A stretch of 64,000 bases of DNA from Diphasiastrum complanatum. Lineage: Eukaryota; Streptophyta; Lycopodiopsida; Lycopodiales; Lycopodiaceae. A program made the position numbers and the translations under genes. The stretch lies in assembly GCA_029204225.1 (NCBI GenBank), contig CM055107.1, positions 12,826,767 through 12,890,766 on the forward strand, given 5' to 3'. This document shows, in pieces, positions 10,982 through 22,491 of the stretch; position 1 is the first letter of the stretch; the number at the start of each line of letters is the position of its first letter. The notes below the pieces were generated by a model, which saw only the letters and a program-made list of their open reading frames with translations, ran no database searches and was not told the DNA's origin.

Positions 10982-10982
<1 letters not shown>
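10216..10982. repeat. 3' flank of the gene with a SINE-like segment
   Basis: 10390-10500 repeats a short unit with T-runs (TTTTTTTTTGTCTCTTTCATTC-like, three degenerate copies of GATTGGTTGTG). At 10632-10695 TAGCAGTATGGCA and TCTTGGATTCAAATCCTAG resemble A and B boxes at tRNA-like spacing. From 10790 to 10980 there is a GGC/GATGG-rich stretch with repeats of GGCAATGGACGG. I see no coding sequence. Confidence 0.35.

Positions 10983-11054
<72 letters not shown>
10983..11054 (+). repeat. compound (GT)n(GA)n microsatellite
   Basis: About 15 GT units (10983-11012) run directly into about 21 GA units (11013-11054). The tract is pure in both parts. Confidence 0.95.
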
Positions 11055-11058
<4 letters not shown>

Positions 11059-11798
11059 GCATATACATAAAACTGTAGCAAATGAAATCGAGGAACAAAA
11101 AATCACTATTGTTATATTCGATAATCTTCAAGATACCACAGAAACGGTTCCACATTTAGTCTTTCAAGATAACGGTCTCCACTCGTTTGATAAATCTGAT
11201 AACACTATCTGTGAGTCAACCATGATTTCTAACTTTATTTGTAGATCATCAAGTGTTACAGTACTGACATTTCTATACAATACTTTAATATTATCAATCA
11301 GCAAATCAAAATCCAACAAGAATCGGTTTTTGTCAGGGATAAATTGTCCATGCATTTGTTGAATGATGGTACTCCGCGAACATCCTTAACAACCAAAAAA
11401 TACTACATGTGTGGACCTCATCTCCAAAACATAATAGTTCCATTACATCATGAACAAAGTTCACGTAATCCACCCAAATCTGTAACATCTGCATTTTATT
11501 GAAAAAACATCATAAGTATTGATGTGATCATAATAACAAAAACATACTTTGCATCTATTACATCCTCTAGACACTCTCATCCACAGCCTACTTCCAAATT
11601 AAGCCTAAAATACCTCGGTGGAGTTCATAGGTTCAAACAACACGCATGCATGTAACTGCTCCAAACCACGATATGCACCCAAAACCTGCAAACAACCACA
11701 AGTGTTTAAATAACGCAATTCCTCCACAATTATAGTGCTTACTCAATATTCAATTCACTCTGAATTACGATGCTAAGTTGAAGATGGCATGCATTGTA
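11055..11798. other. sequence between microsatellite and Helitron helicase, unassigned
   Basis: Frames of 101 codons (plus, 11057-11362) and 63 codons (minus, 11164-11355) overlap on opposite strands without a domain I know. The minus frame contains the acidic helix-like DLLIDNIKVLYRN. Because the Helitron gene next to it reads leftwards, this could be the Helitron's 3' flank, but I found no CTRR hairpin end. Confidence 0.3.
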
Positions 11799-12458
11799 TC
11801 ACATGTCAATCACATTATTATAACACTTCGGAGTACATGATATTGGGTGTGTATCCTCCTTTCTCACTCTCGATATTGCAACGTATAGTTGTCCATGACT
11901 AAAAACTGGACGTGGCAAAAAGAGTCCAATCACTTCCATCGTCTGTCCTTGGGCCTTGTTGATGGTCATTGCAAAGGCAGCTCGTATAGGAAATTGCAAC
12001 CTCTCAAAATCAAAAGGCATGTCAGAGCTTGTAGGAACCAGTGGAATACACGGGATTAAAACTCTTTCACCCACATTCTTTCCACTCACAATCTCAGCCT
12101 CAATTATTTGTCGTCCCAATCTACATACAATAAGCCTTGTGCCATTACAAAGACCTTGTTGATAAGCCAATGAGCGCAACAACATTACTATCATGCCAAC
12201 CTTCAAAATCAACACATGTGGTGGACAACCACTTGGTTGTAACGTGTTTAAGAACTCAACAGGGTAAATATTTGCATTTTGAGTATCCACCAAAATGTCT
12301 GCACTGTAATATGTGTAAACATCACCCGAAAATAGCTCTAAAACGCGATTGTTCACCAAGTCCACATCATCATTTAATGAAGTTAATATTGCACGATTCT
12401 TCAAAAAATCGACATCTTTATAATTCTCAATGATATTCGGAAAGGTGAATGATATCCA
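11799..12458 (-). pseudogene. Helitron PIF1-type helicase, C-terminal part
   Basis: The minus-strand frame reads AILTSLNDDVDLVNNRVL, LILKVGMIVMLLRSL, GTRLIVCRLGRQIIEAEI, FPIRAAFAMTINKAQGQT and GQLYVAISRVR. These match the last helicase motifs of plant Helitron replication proteins, including the AMTINKAQGQT and YVAISRV motifs of PIF1-like superfamily 1B helicases. The Rep nuclease and the N-terminal helicase motifs are missing. The 5' side is cut exactly where the copia-A LTR begins (12459), so the copia element or its rearrangement truncated it. The readable 201 codons have no stop, so decay here is mild. Confidence 0.85.
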
Positions 12459-12732
12459 AGTTAGAATTAAAGTAGAATCACTGTGTTACTGTACTGTGGG
12501 TCCTATCAATTGATAAGGATCAGTTGGCGTCACCACGAGGCAAGTCGACGGGACACGCGTCCCGCCAACGGCAACCTGGGTCATGCATGGATTGTCTGAG
12601 TGAACAACTATATGTACAATGTAATTTCATTTTGAGAAATATAGTTGTTATGTGAGCTTGTTGTGGAGAGTGTTTTCTGTCTGTGTTACTTTGTAGCATG
12701 ATCTGTGTTCCTGTGCAAAGCAAATTTTAAGT
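12459..12732 (+). repeat. copia-A 5' LTR (copy 1)
   Basis: Starts AGTTAGAATTAAAG after the flank GATATCCA and ends AATTTTAAGT just before the primer site. This makes it a 274-bp LTR with AG...GT ends instead of TG...CA. It is close in length to the copy 3 and copy 4 LTRs. Confidence 0.9.
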
Positions 12733-13318
12733 TCGTATCAGAGCCGTATAGGGAGTGTACAACGAGTGCTACCCAGGAGGGATATCCACAATTGGATCAG
12801 AATTGACCATTGGATGGAGTCTGAAGGGTTGTTGAAGAGGGCCCTGAAGAAGTGAAGTGCATTTTCGCCTTCAACTTCATTAAAAATTTTCATATTGAAA
12901 TTGGAGTTGGGTCCCTTCACAAGTGAAGAGTGAAGTTTCTTCAAGGTGAAGAAACATTTCAAAAACAAAGAAAATCCCTATTTTTGGGTCCTTTGCCCGT
13001 TCTGACCCAAACGAAAGGCTATAACCTCCAAACGAAGGGCACCCGGACTGTACCCGCAAGTACGGTCCAACAAAACAAAGTGATTGCAGCGGAGAAAGTG
13101 TTCGGAGTGCGCCAAAAGTGATTTCACCATTCCACTGGGAACGAAGTTGGGAGTTGACGACTGAGTGCATTTCAGAAGGCGACGCCGATTTGGCTTTCAA
13201 ATTGGTGGAAAAGCGGCGAGTGGCCTGGTAAGGGAAAAAGTGCAGGTCACTATTTTCAACTTCTGACATCACAGTTGGCCTCGACATACTGCTTTTAGCC
13301 TACTCTCCCATGTTTGCA

Positions 13319-14208
13319 ATGGCAAACATGGGAGAGTCCATTTTGAGTGAAAGTAGCAAATTGGACGGGATTTCCAACTATGCAATGTGGAAATTCAAAA
13401 TGAAAAACATACTGATGGAGAAAGACGTGTGGGAAGTCATCACAGGTGATGAGAGAAGGCCGCCAAATGAAGCGGATATCAGAGTGTTCGGCAAAAAGAT
13501 GAGGAAAGCTTTGACCTTCATTAACTTGTCAGTGAAGGATCACATCATTACCCACATTTGTGATGTTGTTACACCTAGACATGCATGGGATGTGCTAAAG
13601 GAGCAGTTCGAGATGTCAAATCCGTCAAGAATCATGTTTCTGAAGTCAAAGCTGAATAGTGCCCGAATGGTGCAAGGAGAACACATTCAAACATACATGA
13701 CCAAAATCAAGACAATGAGGGATGAACTGCATTCTATTCGTGAGCGCATACGTGATGTGGAGTTGGTGCACAATGCATTGTGCGGCATTGTAGAACCCTA
13801 TAGCGGAATAGCATCAAGAGGAATATTGCCAACCTTTGACGAGCTCACAGAAATCTTGATGCAGGAAGAGCAACGACAAGAAATGATGAAAGCTAGACGT
13901 CTGACGATCAGGCACTTGTGACACACCAAAAACAAGGCAAGAGCAAGGGCAAGAAGAAGTCTAAACATCAATTTGCCAAGACTCAGGAGGATGACGGATC
14001 TTTTAGTAAGACCAAGAAGAAAGGCAAGTGCTTCCATTGTGGTAAGAAGGGCGATTGGAAGAGTGAATGTCGCAAATTCCTGGCAGAACAAGGAAAAGAG
14101 AAACCAAAGCAAGTAGGTAACCTTGTCGATGAGGGTGAGATTGAAGACTCTAGCATCTTCATATCTGCATTGTCATCTAATAAAGATGATCCTAGCATGG
14201 TATATTGA
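13319..14208 (+). pseudogene. copia-A gag (copy 1), frameshifted, zinc knuckle damaged
   Basis: Begins MANMGESILSESSKLDG and follows the copia gag (UBN2-type) pattern, including WDVLKEQFEMSNPS and KSKLNSARM. Compared with copy 3 it has lost 12 bases near 13800 (IFVS region) and 7 bases near 13899. The second loss shifts the frame before the zinc knuckle. In the knuckle CFHCGKKGDWKSEC the metal-binding histidine is replaced by aspartate. It would be the capsid protein in an active element. Confidence 0.9.
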
Positions 14209-15899
14209 CTCGGGAGCCACAAGACACATGACAAGTAACAAGAATTGGTTCAGTAGCTTGAAAGTGTTGGATAATGGAATGTCCGTTTCACAAGCAAATG
14301 GTGAGGTGTGCAAATCAAGGAGATAGGCACTGTTTCAATCCAACTACCTGATGGCAAAAGCCGGATGATCAGGGAGGTACTTTACGTACCAGGTTTAAGA
14401 AAAATCTACTTTATGTTGGAGTCATTACGGATCAAAAGTTGAAAGTAGAATTCACCCATGATCGTTGCTTTGCGAAGGATGTGAACCAAAAGTTCAAAGT
14501 TATTGTAGATGGAGTAAGGGAGCCCAATACAAAATTGTACAGGTTAAATGCTACAATCAAGGGGAAACATGGACTTGTACCGTCCATTCCATCGCAAACT
14601 GAGTTGTGGCATAAGAGGCTTGGTCACTTGAACTTGGGAAGCCTCAGTTTGATGAGGAAATTGGAGATGGTAACAAGATTGCCTACCATTGAAGACCACT
14701 TGAAATCGATGTGCGAATCATGTGTATATGGGAAGCATCATCGAGAGAAGTTCAATAAAGGTGGTGTTGCAAGAGCAAATAACATCCTGGATTTAATCCA
14801 CACAGATTTATGTGGGCCTATGAGGACCATGTCCTTAGGTAAAGCCTTATATTTCATGACCTTTATTGATGATATGTCATGTAAGATATGGATCTACTTC
14901 TTGAAGAAGAAATCAGATGCATTTGACAATTTCAAGAGCTTCAAAGCATTGGTCGAAAATTAGACTGGTAGGAAGATCAAAGTCCTAAGATCATATAGTG
15001 GAGGTGAGTACAAGTCTAATGACTTCAATGTTCTTTGTGATCAATGTGGGATTAAAAGACAATTTACGCAAGCTCATACTCCTGCTCTCAATGGTATAGC
15101 TGAGCGCAAGAATCATACGATTGTGAAAAGTGCCAGATCTATGCTAGCTGAGATGAAACTACCAAAAGATTTTTGGTCAGAAGCATGTAGTATGGCAGTC
15201 TATCTTCAAAATAGAAGTCCTACCATTGCCATACCAAAGATAACACCTGAGGAAGCATTCACGAAGAAGAAGCCAAAGGTGAACCACTTGCGAATCTTTG
15301 GATGTAAGGCCTTTGTACACGTTCCTAAGGAAGAGAGACGTAAACTTGATGTAAAAGCTATCAAGTGCATATTCCTAGGATATGATGATCGTGTGAAGGG
15401 CTATAGATGTTTTGATCTAGTCGAAAACAAAATTCATATAAGCTGTGATGTTATCTTTGATGAATCCAAGATGTATAAAGATGAGGATGCTGAGAAGATA
15501 GACACATCCAGTGGGAAAGATGGTATAGTGAGGATACCACCTGATGATGATCCATTCATTGACCTTCCGAATGATGAACATGAGGATACATCTCAAGATA
15601 CTACTACTCAACCTCAAGAAACAAGTTGGAGAGGTAGGGACAAACCTTTTGGTGAAAGAAGGATTGAAGTTGCAGGTGACAAACGCAAGGAGAAGGATGT
15701 ACCGTGGGATACATTTTCACCAGGAAGTCGATCACCTGACAGAAAGCTCCCTAAGTGGTTTGAGAGATTGATGGAGAGCCGCGACATAGATGACTTTCCA
15801 GGATCATCTAACCAGGGAGAGCTACAAAGATCAACAAGAGAGAAGACACAGCCTGAAAGGTATGAAGCAAATTATGCTCTCTTATCTAGCATTATTTGA
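14189..15899 (+). pseudogene. copia-A protease and integrase (copy 1), inactivated
   Basis: The protease segment shows WYIDSGATRHMT with the D-S-G active site but goes out of frame near 14310. Integrase follows: the HHCC finger (WHKRLGHLN ... CESCVYGK), then the core with HTDLCGP and NGIAERKN. A TAG interrupts it at 14961. The second catalytic aspartate of the D,D,E triad is lost (RSYSGGEY instead of RSDSGGEY, about 14990). The downstream GKE/linker portion with FLGYDDRVKGYRCFD continues open to 15899. Confidence 0.9.
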
Positions 15900-15911
15900 A
15901 GCAAAGAACCT

Positions 15912-16527
15912 TTGACTTATGGTGAAGCGAAGGATGATGACATTTGGGTCAAGGCCATGGGAGAGGAGATGGAGTCAATTTCTAAGCATAGCACATGGGA
16001 CTTAGTAGAACCACTAGTTGGCAAGAAACCCATTGGTTGCAAATGGGTATATAGGACTAAGTACCATGCAGATGGAAGTATAGCAAAGCACAAGGCAAGA
16101 TTGGTGATCAAAGGGTATGCACAAAGTAGGACTATGAGGAGACCTTTGCGCCGGTATGTAAGTGGAATACTCTACGTCTACTTGTTGCTTTAGCTTCACA
16201 TTGTGGTTGGCCTTTGCATCAGATGGATGTGAAATCTGTTTTTCTAAATGGTGAGTTAGAAGAAGAAGTGTTCATGGATCAACCTGAAGGCTTTGTAGCG
16301 AAGGGACATGAAAATAAAGTATGTCACTTGCAGAAAGCGCTTTAGGGTCTTAAACAGGCACCACGTGCGTGGTATAGTAGGATTGATGTCTACTTTCGTT
16401 CAAAGGAAATGGTGAGAACACATTCTGATCCAAATCTATAAGTCTTATGCTTTGATGGTATGGTTGCTTTGATTGCTCTTTATGTTGATGACTTGATTAT
16501 TACGGGAAATAATCAAGAGATGATCTC
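15912..16527 (+). pseudogene. copia-A reverse transcriptase (copy 1), truncated after YVDD
   Basis: Reads through GCKWVYRTKYHADGSIAKHK, then an internal deletion near 16128 removes the KGIDYEET stretch and shifts the frame. Later pieces include MDVKSVFLNGELEEEVF and ALYVDDLIITG. TAG and TAA codons occur near 16345 and 16440. The gene stops at segment X. Confidence 0.88.
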
Positions 16528-18735
16528 GGAAAAGTCATTGGCTTTGACATCCTAGGTCAATCTGGCACATGACAAAGCTATAGTTAACTCCAATTCTTTT
16601 TTAGATATTGTCTGCCCAAAATCGAAAAACAAGCCAAAAATGACTAGAGCTTTGATTAACATGAAAAAACCACTCTAACATTCTCAAAAAAGTCATTGGC
16701 TTTGGCATCTAGGCTTAATCTGGCACATGACAAAGCTATAGTTAACTCCAATTCTTTTTTAGATATTGCCTGCCCAAAATCGAAAAACAAGCAAAAATTA
16801 CTAGAGCTTTGATTAACATGAAAAACCACTCTAACATTCTTGAAAAAGTCATTGGCTTCGGCATCTAGGCTAAATCTGCCACATGACAAAGCTATAATTA
16901 ACTCCAAATCTTTTTTAGATATTGCCTGCCCAAAATCGAAAACAAACCAAAAAATGATTAGAGCTCTGCCATAGCCATTGCAAGAGCAAATCACATAATT
17001 ATGCTTGTAGGCTGTGGATAAGGTAGGCACAAGCTTGAGATAGAAAAAGGAAGATACTAATTTGCTTGAGATAGAAACTTACATAAAACAACTAATAAGG
17101 CTCAAAAAAAAAAAATTGATGGGTTCGAAAAAACTAGCTCCAAATTCAAATCTTCCACAACTACAACTGCTATAAAGATTGTGATTTTAATATACCCTCC
17201 CATTCTGGTTAATGGCATTTATAACTTCGGTTCTTAGGTATTCAAAATTTTCCTATGTTGATTTAACCGTCGATATATAAAACTTCCAGAAAACTTTAAT
17301 TTTGATGTCTTTAGGGCTATTTATCAGGTTTCCATAGTTGTGCAGATTATGAGGTACAAGTACAAATACCTTAAACATTGTAAAATTACGGATGTTACTC
17401 CCAACAGCTGGGGAAGTTAGAAAGTCACATGATATCAAGTCGTGTCAGAAATGTAGTCTGAAATTTTCAAGCTTCTTATAGGTCTAATATGTCCCTATGC
17501 TTGAAACATTATACTCATATTAACGTATCTCTTGTCTTGATATTTACATGAAACAAGTAGTGAACAATGTTACACCAATGAAGGTGGAATTGTTTGTTTG
17601 AAAAGCCTCATAGTTCGGGATTAGACAAAAAAGAAATATACATGATGTTAGAATGACCCCCCCCCCCCCACCCCCCTAGAACTGATTTACATGTTCAAGT
17701 GCATTTTCACATCATGCACTAAGGTTGCAGCAACAACATACATGAGGATGGATGATGTAAATCTACAAGGGCTAATCAAGAGAGAGCCATACATGATGAG
17801 TTGGAGCTGCAAACAACGGAAATTATGCTGGAGCTAGAAATGGAGATGGAGTTTATGTTGGATCTGGAGATGGAGTTTATGCGCCTGAAGCTGGAGTTGG
17901 AGTTGGAGAAAATTACATTTATGTTTTTTTATGTTTCTTTGTGTATGTGTTTATGTTCAGAGCACCCATCACCCATAGGCTGGGAGCTCTTTCACCCTCA
18001 TTTGTTTACAACATCAAAGAAACCATAGGCATGTGTGTGCAATGGCCTCTCCCGAGTACAAACCTCTATAGACAATGTTTAAGTACTTGTTATATTTATG
18101 TTTTTTATTTGTTCGTGTATGTGTTTAGGGTAAAGTGTGGGCAATGCTTGACAAATATGCGTATCCAACATTGGATGTACCAATGCATATCTAATGTATC
18201 CATACACATCGAATCCCCTATCCCCTGGTGCACCACGTAAAATATGTACAATAGAATACAAAGTGGGAGCTCAATCCATTAGCAAACAAGTAAATAAGTG
18301 TGTAACATATACAATTGTAAAGGTAAAAAGTGGGTTGCAATGAACTGTAAAAATATCGAAAACCATATGAGTACACGATCACAACTCGTAGAACCCATAG
18401 TAGGCCTAGAAGTCTACAACCTAATGTGTCGGCAACCTACTGATATTGTTTTGAGGCAGTTAAAAATATTTCATCATCCACAAGTCTAAGAATCTATTTT
18501 ATGTTGTTTACAACTTAGTCGTTAATTATCTGAATTCTATGGTCCTATCATACTTCCAATGGTATCGGGTGGTAAGATTGGGTGTGTTAGAATGATGAAT
18601 GACTACAATTGTGGTTTATTGGCTGGTATAAAAAATAGACTACACATAGATGTTCAATTGGGTATTTGGTTTGATGTGTTGCAATGTCCTACAATACGTG
18701 AAAATGTCGGAAACACGTGACATTGTGATTAATTT
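16528..18735. repeat. segment X: dispersed repeat adjoining copia breakpoints
   Basis: 16528-17730 recurs at 30659-31849, and 18546-18735 recurs at 31852-32033, so the second occurrence is the same segment with about 815 bases deleted. It starts inside a minisatellite and contains AT-rich sequence, a C-run (17659-17678) and a purine-rich tract with GAG/GGA codon-like repeats (17795-17910). I see no transposase, LTR or primer site in it, so its class is unknown. Confidence 0.75.
16536..16975. repeat. about 157-bp minisatellite, three units
   Basis: Units begin CATTGGCTTTG at 16536, 16694 and 16850 and contain GGCACATGACAAAGCTATAG and TTAGATATTG. The same array occurs at 30668, 30826 and 30983 with the same spacing, so it predates the duplication of segment X. 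Confidence 0.85.
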
Positions 18736-19408
18736 GGAACCACGGCAAATGGAAGATGTCCATAAGAGTCCAGAATATGAAAGACGTAATGTATGGGAGG
18801 ATGAGCAAATGAGGGATGATGGCATTGGTATTGAGTGCACAAGGAATGCATTGCGAAAGAGGGTTTTAGCTACTTCAGAAGGAGTGCATATAAATCCCTC
18901 CTACCAAACGCTAGAAATGGAGTCAAGATGTGAGCGGATAAAGAGGCTTGCATGACAAAGAAGTGCCAAAAGAAGGATAATCAATGATAATATGCCAGAT
19001 ATGAGAATATGTTCAATCACTGCAAGTGTAACGCTGGAGCAGATACGAAGCAACCCCTCTTATACACCACTTGATGTGGAATCAAGGTCGAAAAAGAGGA
19101 GAAGAATTGCTTGTCGATGACAAGTGAAGCATAAGGTTCTAAGATCACTATTTCATGTAGAAAGTAGAACAATGGAAATGGGCAATGTAGTGGACTTGGT
19201 TCAAGAAGTCTTGCCCATAGAGACATCTTCTACTTTTCAAATAACACCTTCAGTTGGTTCTGAGGTCAACGTTGGAATATTAGAAACAAGAGTGCACTCT
19301 ACGATGACAACGATGACACCAGAGCAAATATGATACCATCCTTCCTACAAAACGCCTGATGTGGAATCAATGTCGAAAAAGAAGAGAAGACTTGCTCGCC
19401 AAAAATTA
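18650..19408 (+). pseudogene. unidentified coding remnant with three copies of a ~28-residue basic motif
   Basis: In three places the translation gives a related module: INPSYQTLEMESRCERIKRL (near 18890-18950), SNPSYTPLDVESRSKKRRR (near 19049-19108) and YHPSYKTPDVESMSKKKRRL (near 19331-19393). Stops separate them (for example after KRLA at about 18953), so the gene is broken. Each module has PSY-x-(T/P) followed by (D/E)-ES and a basic cluster. I do not know the family; the basic clusters might bind nucleic acid. The stretch lies between segment X and copia-A copy 2. Confidence 0.45.
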
Positions 19409-22400
19409 TGAAGAAAAATCTACTTTCTGTTGGAGTCATTACTGATCAAAAGTTGAAAGTAGAATTCACCCATGATCGTTGCTTTGTGAAGGATGCAAAC
19501 CAAAAGCTCAAAGTTATTGCAAATGGAGTAAGAGAGCCCAATACAAAATTGTACAGGTTGAATGCTACAATCAAGGGGCAACATGGACTTGTATCATCCT
19601 TTCCTTCGCAAACTGAGTTATGGCACAAGAGGCTTGGTCACTTGAACTTGCGAAGCCTCAGTTTGATGAGAAAATTGGAGATGGTAACAAGACTGCCTAC
19701 CATAGAAGATCACTTGAAATTGATGTGCGAATCTTGTATATATGGGAAGCAGCATCGAGAGAAGTTCAATAAAAGAGGTGTTGCAAGAGCAAAGAACATC
19801 CTGGATTGAATCCACACAGATTTATGCGGGCTTATGAGGACCATGTCCTTACGAAAAGTCTTCTATTTCATGACCTTTATTGATGATATGTCACGTAAGA
19901 TGTGGATCTACTTCTTGAAGAAGAAATCAGATGCTTTTGAGAACTTCAAGAACTTCAAAAACTTGGTCGAAAAGCAAACCGGTGAGAAGATCAAAGTCCT
20001 AAGATCAGATAGTGGATGTGAGTATAGGTCTAATGACTTCAATGATCTTTGTGATCAATGTGGGATTAAAAGACAATTTACGCAAGCTCATACTCCTGCT
20101 CTCAATGGTGTAGCTGAGCGCAAAAATTGTACGATTGTGGAAAGTGCCAGATCTATGCTAGTTGAGATGAAATTACCAAAAGATTTTTGGTCAGAGCATG
20201 TAGCACGGCATTCTATCTTCAAAATAGAAGTCCTACCATTGTCATACCAAAAATAACACGTGAGGAAGCATTCACAAAGAAGAAGCCTAAGGTGAACCAC
20301 TTGCGAATCTTTGGATGTAAGGCCTTTGTACATATTCCTAAGGAAGAAAGACGTAAACTTGATGTAAAAGCTATCAAGTGCATATTCCTAGGATATGATG
20401 ATCGCGTGAAGGGCAATAGATGTTTTGATCCAGTCGAAAACAAAATCCATATAAGCCGAGATGTTATCTTTGATGAATCCAAGATGTATGAAGACGAAGA
20501 TGCTGAAAAGATAGACACATCCAGTAGGAAAAATGGTATAGTGAGGATACCACCTGATGATGATCCATTCATTGACCTTTCGAGTGATGAACATGAGGAT
20601 ACATCTCAAGATACTACTACTCAACCTCAAGAAACAGGTTGGAGAGGTAGGGACAAACCTTTTGGTGCAAGAATGATTGAAATTGCAGGTGACAAACGCA
20701 AGGAGAATGATGTACCGTGGGATACATTTTCACCATGAAGCCGATCACCTGACAGAAAGCTCCCTAAGTGGTTTGAGAGCTTGATGGAGAGCCGCGATAT
20801 AGATGACTTTCCAGGATCATCTAACCAGGGAGAGCTACGAAGATCAACAAGAGAGAAGATACTACCTGAAAGGTATGAAGCAAATTATGCTCTGTTATCC
20901 AGCATTATTCAAAGCAAAGAACCTTCGACTTATGGTGAAGCGAAGGATGATGACATTTGGATCAAGGCCATGGGAGAGGAGATGGAGTCAATTGCTAAGC
21001 ATAGCACATGGGACTTAGTAGAACCACCAGTTGGCAAGAAACCCATTGGTTGCAAATGGGTATACAGAACTAAGTACCATGCAGATGGAAGCATAGCAAA
21101 GCACAAAGCAAGATTGATAATCAAAGAGTACACACAAAATAAAGGCATTGACTATGAGGAGACCTTTGCGCCGGTGTGTAAGTGGAATACTCTACATCTA
21201 CTTATTGCTTTAGCTTCACATTTTGGTTGGCCATTGCATCAGATGGATGTGAAATTTGCTTTTCTAAATGGTGAGTTAGAAGAAGAAGTGTTCATGGATC
21301 AACCCGAAGGCTTTGTAACGAAAGGACAGGAAAATAAAGTATGTCGCTTGAAGAAAGCGCTTTATGGTCGTAAACAAGCACCATGTGCGTGGTATAGCAA
21401 GATTGATGTCTACTTTCGTTCAAAGGGGATGGTGAGAACACATTCTGATCCTTATGCTTTGATGGTATGGTTGCTTTGATTGCTCTTTATGTTGATGACT
21501 TGATTATTAAGGGAAATATTCAAGAGATGATAGACATGATCAAGAAAGACCTCATGGAACAATTTGAGATAACGGATCTCAGCCTGATGCATTACTGCCT
21601 TGGAGTAGAAGTGTGGCAAAAAGGACATGAAGTGGGTTTAACACAAGTGAAGTATGTCAAAGAGTTACTACACAGGTTTAGGTTGCAAGATTGCAAACCA
21701 GTAAACACTCCTATTGAACCAGGTAAAAAGCTTTCTAAGCTTGATGAATCACAGTCATTTGATGCTACGCTATATAGACAGTTAGTAGGGAGCTTGATTT
21801 ACCTTACCACCACTAGACCAGATATATGCTATGTTGTTGGCATTGTAAGTCAGTTTATGGCAGCACCTACGGAAACGTATTGGAAAGCAGCTAAACACAT
21901 TTTGCGTTATGTGAAAGGCACTTCAGAGTATGGCTTGATTTACAGGAAGCATGATGGTTTACCTGAGTTGTGTGGCTATGTGGATGCGGACTGGGGAGGC
22001 GACTATGATGATCGTAGATCCACCACAGGATATATATTCTAGTTTTGTGGTAATTGCTTTTCCTGGTCTAGTAAGAAGCAAAGTACAATTTCTCTTTCCA
22101 GTACAGAAGCAGAGTATAAGGCAATGTGTAGTGCTGCACAAGAAGCTATATGGTTGAGACAAATCTTGGAAGAAATTGGCATAAAGCAGAAAAATCCCAC
22201 GACTTTACATAGCGACAGTCAGAGTGACATTCAGCTAGCAAAGAATCCAGTGTTCCATGCGAGAACTAAACACATTGAGATTCAATATCACTTCATACGT
22301 GAGAGGCTGCTGAGTCGTGAAATTCATGTTGTTAATTGTAGCACAGAAGAACAACTAGTTGATATTTTCACTAAGCCACTTACTGGAGAAAAGTTTGATA

Positions 22401-22438
22401 GGTTTAGATCAAAACTTTTTGTACTTAAAGTTTGTTGA
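19409..22438 (+). pseudogene. copia-A integrase-RT-RNase H (copy 2), with stops and frameshifts
   Basis: Integrase finger (WHKRLGHLN ... CESCIYGK) is followed by a TGA at about 19807, shared with copy 3. The core keeps RSDSGCEY and NGVAERKN. One base is lost near 20195 (WSEHVARH), shifting the frame, and a TGA occurs near 20736. RT spans 20781-21479 (GIDYEETFAPVCKW, MDVKFAFLNGELEEEV). A 13-base deletion near 21452 throws it out of frame just before ALYVDDLII. RNase H (YVDADWGGDYDDRRS) meets a TAG at about 22040 and continues to VLKVC. All the domains are readable but none forms an intact polyprotein. Confidence 0.9.
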
Positions 22439-22491
22439 CTTTAAAGTTATGTATATGACTGTATAAAAAGTGACTCTACTTTAAGGGAGAG

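Larger units (their letters stand above)
12459..16527 (+). mobile_element. copia-A copy 1, 5' LTR to RT; 3' half missing
   Basis: Contains the 5' LTR (12459-12732), a mutated primer site TCGTATCAGAGC (12733-12744), a leader shortened by several hundred bases relative to copy 3, gag, protease, integrase and RT up to the YVDD motif. It ends abruptly at 16527 after GGGAAATAATCAAGAGATGAT, where segment X begins. It is the only copy here that keeps 13 bases just upstream of YVDD that copies 2, 3 and 4 have lost. Stops and frameshifts in gag, protease, integrase and RT make it inactive. Confidence 0.9.

Noticed and set aside
12520-12723. A ~67-codon antisense frame in nearly every copia-A LTR (12520, 25156, 30197, 32209)
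   Set aside because: It is present because the LTRs are alike. It has no domain, its start varies, and it overlaps the hairpin-rich part; frame conservation beyond DNA similarity is not evident.
12880-13287. 135-codon antisense frame in the copy 1 leader
   Set aside because: The equivalent region of copy 3 has a stop and copy 4 has a frameshift, so it is not maintained as a gene.
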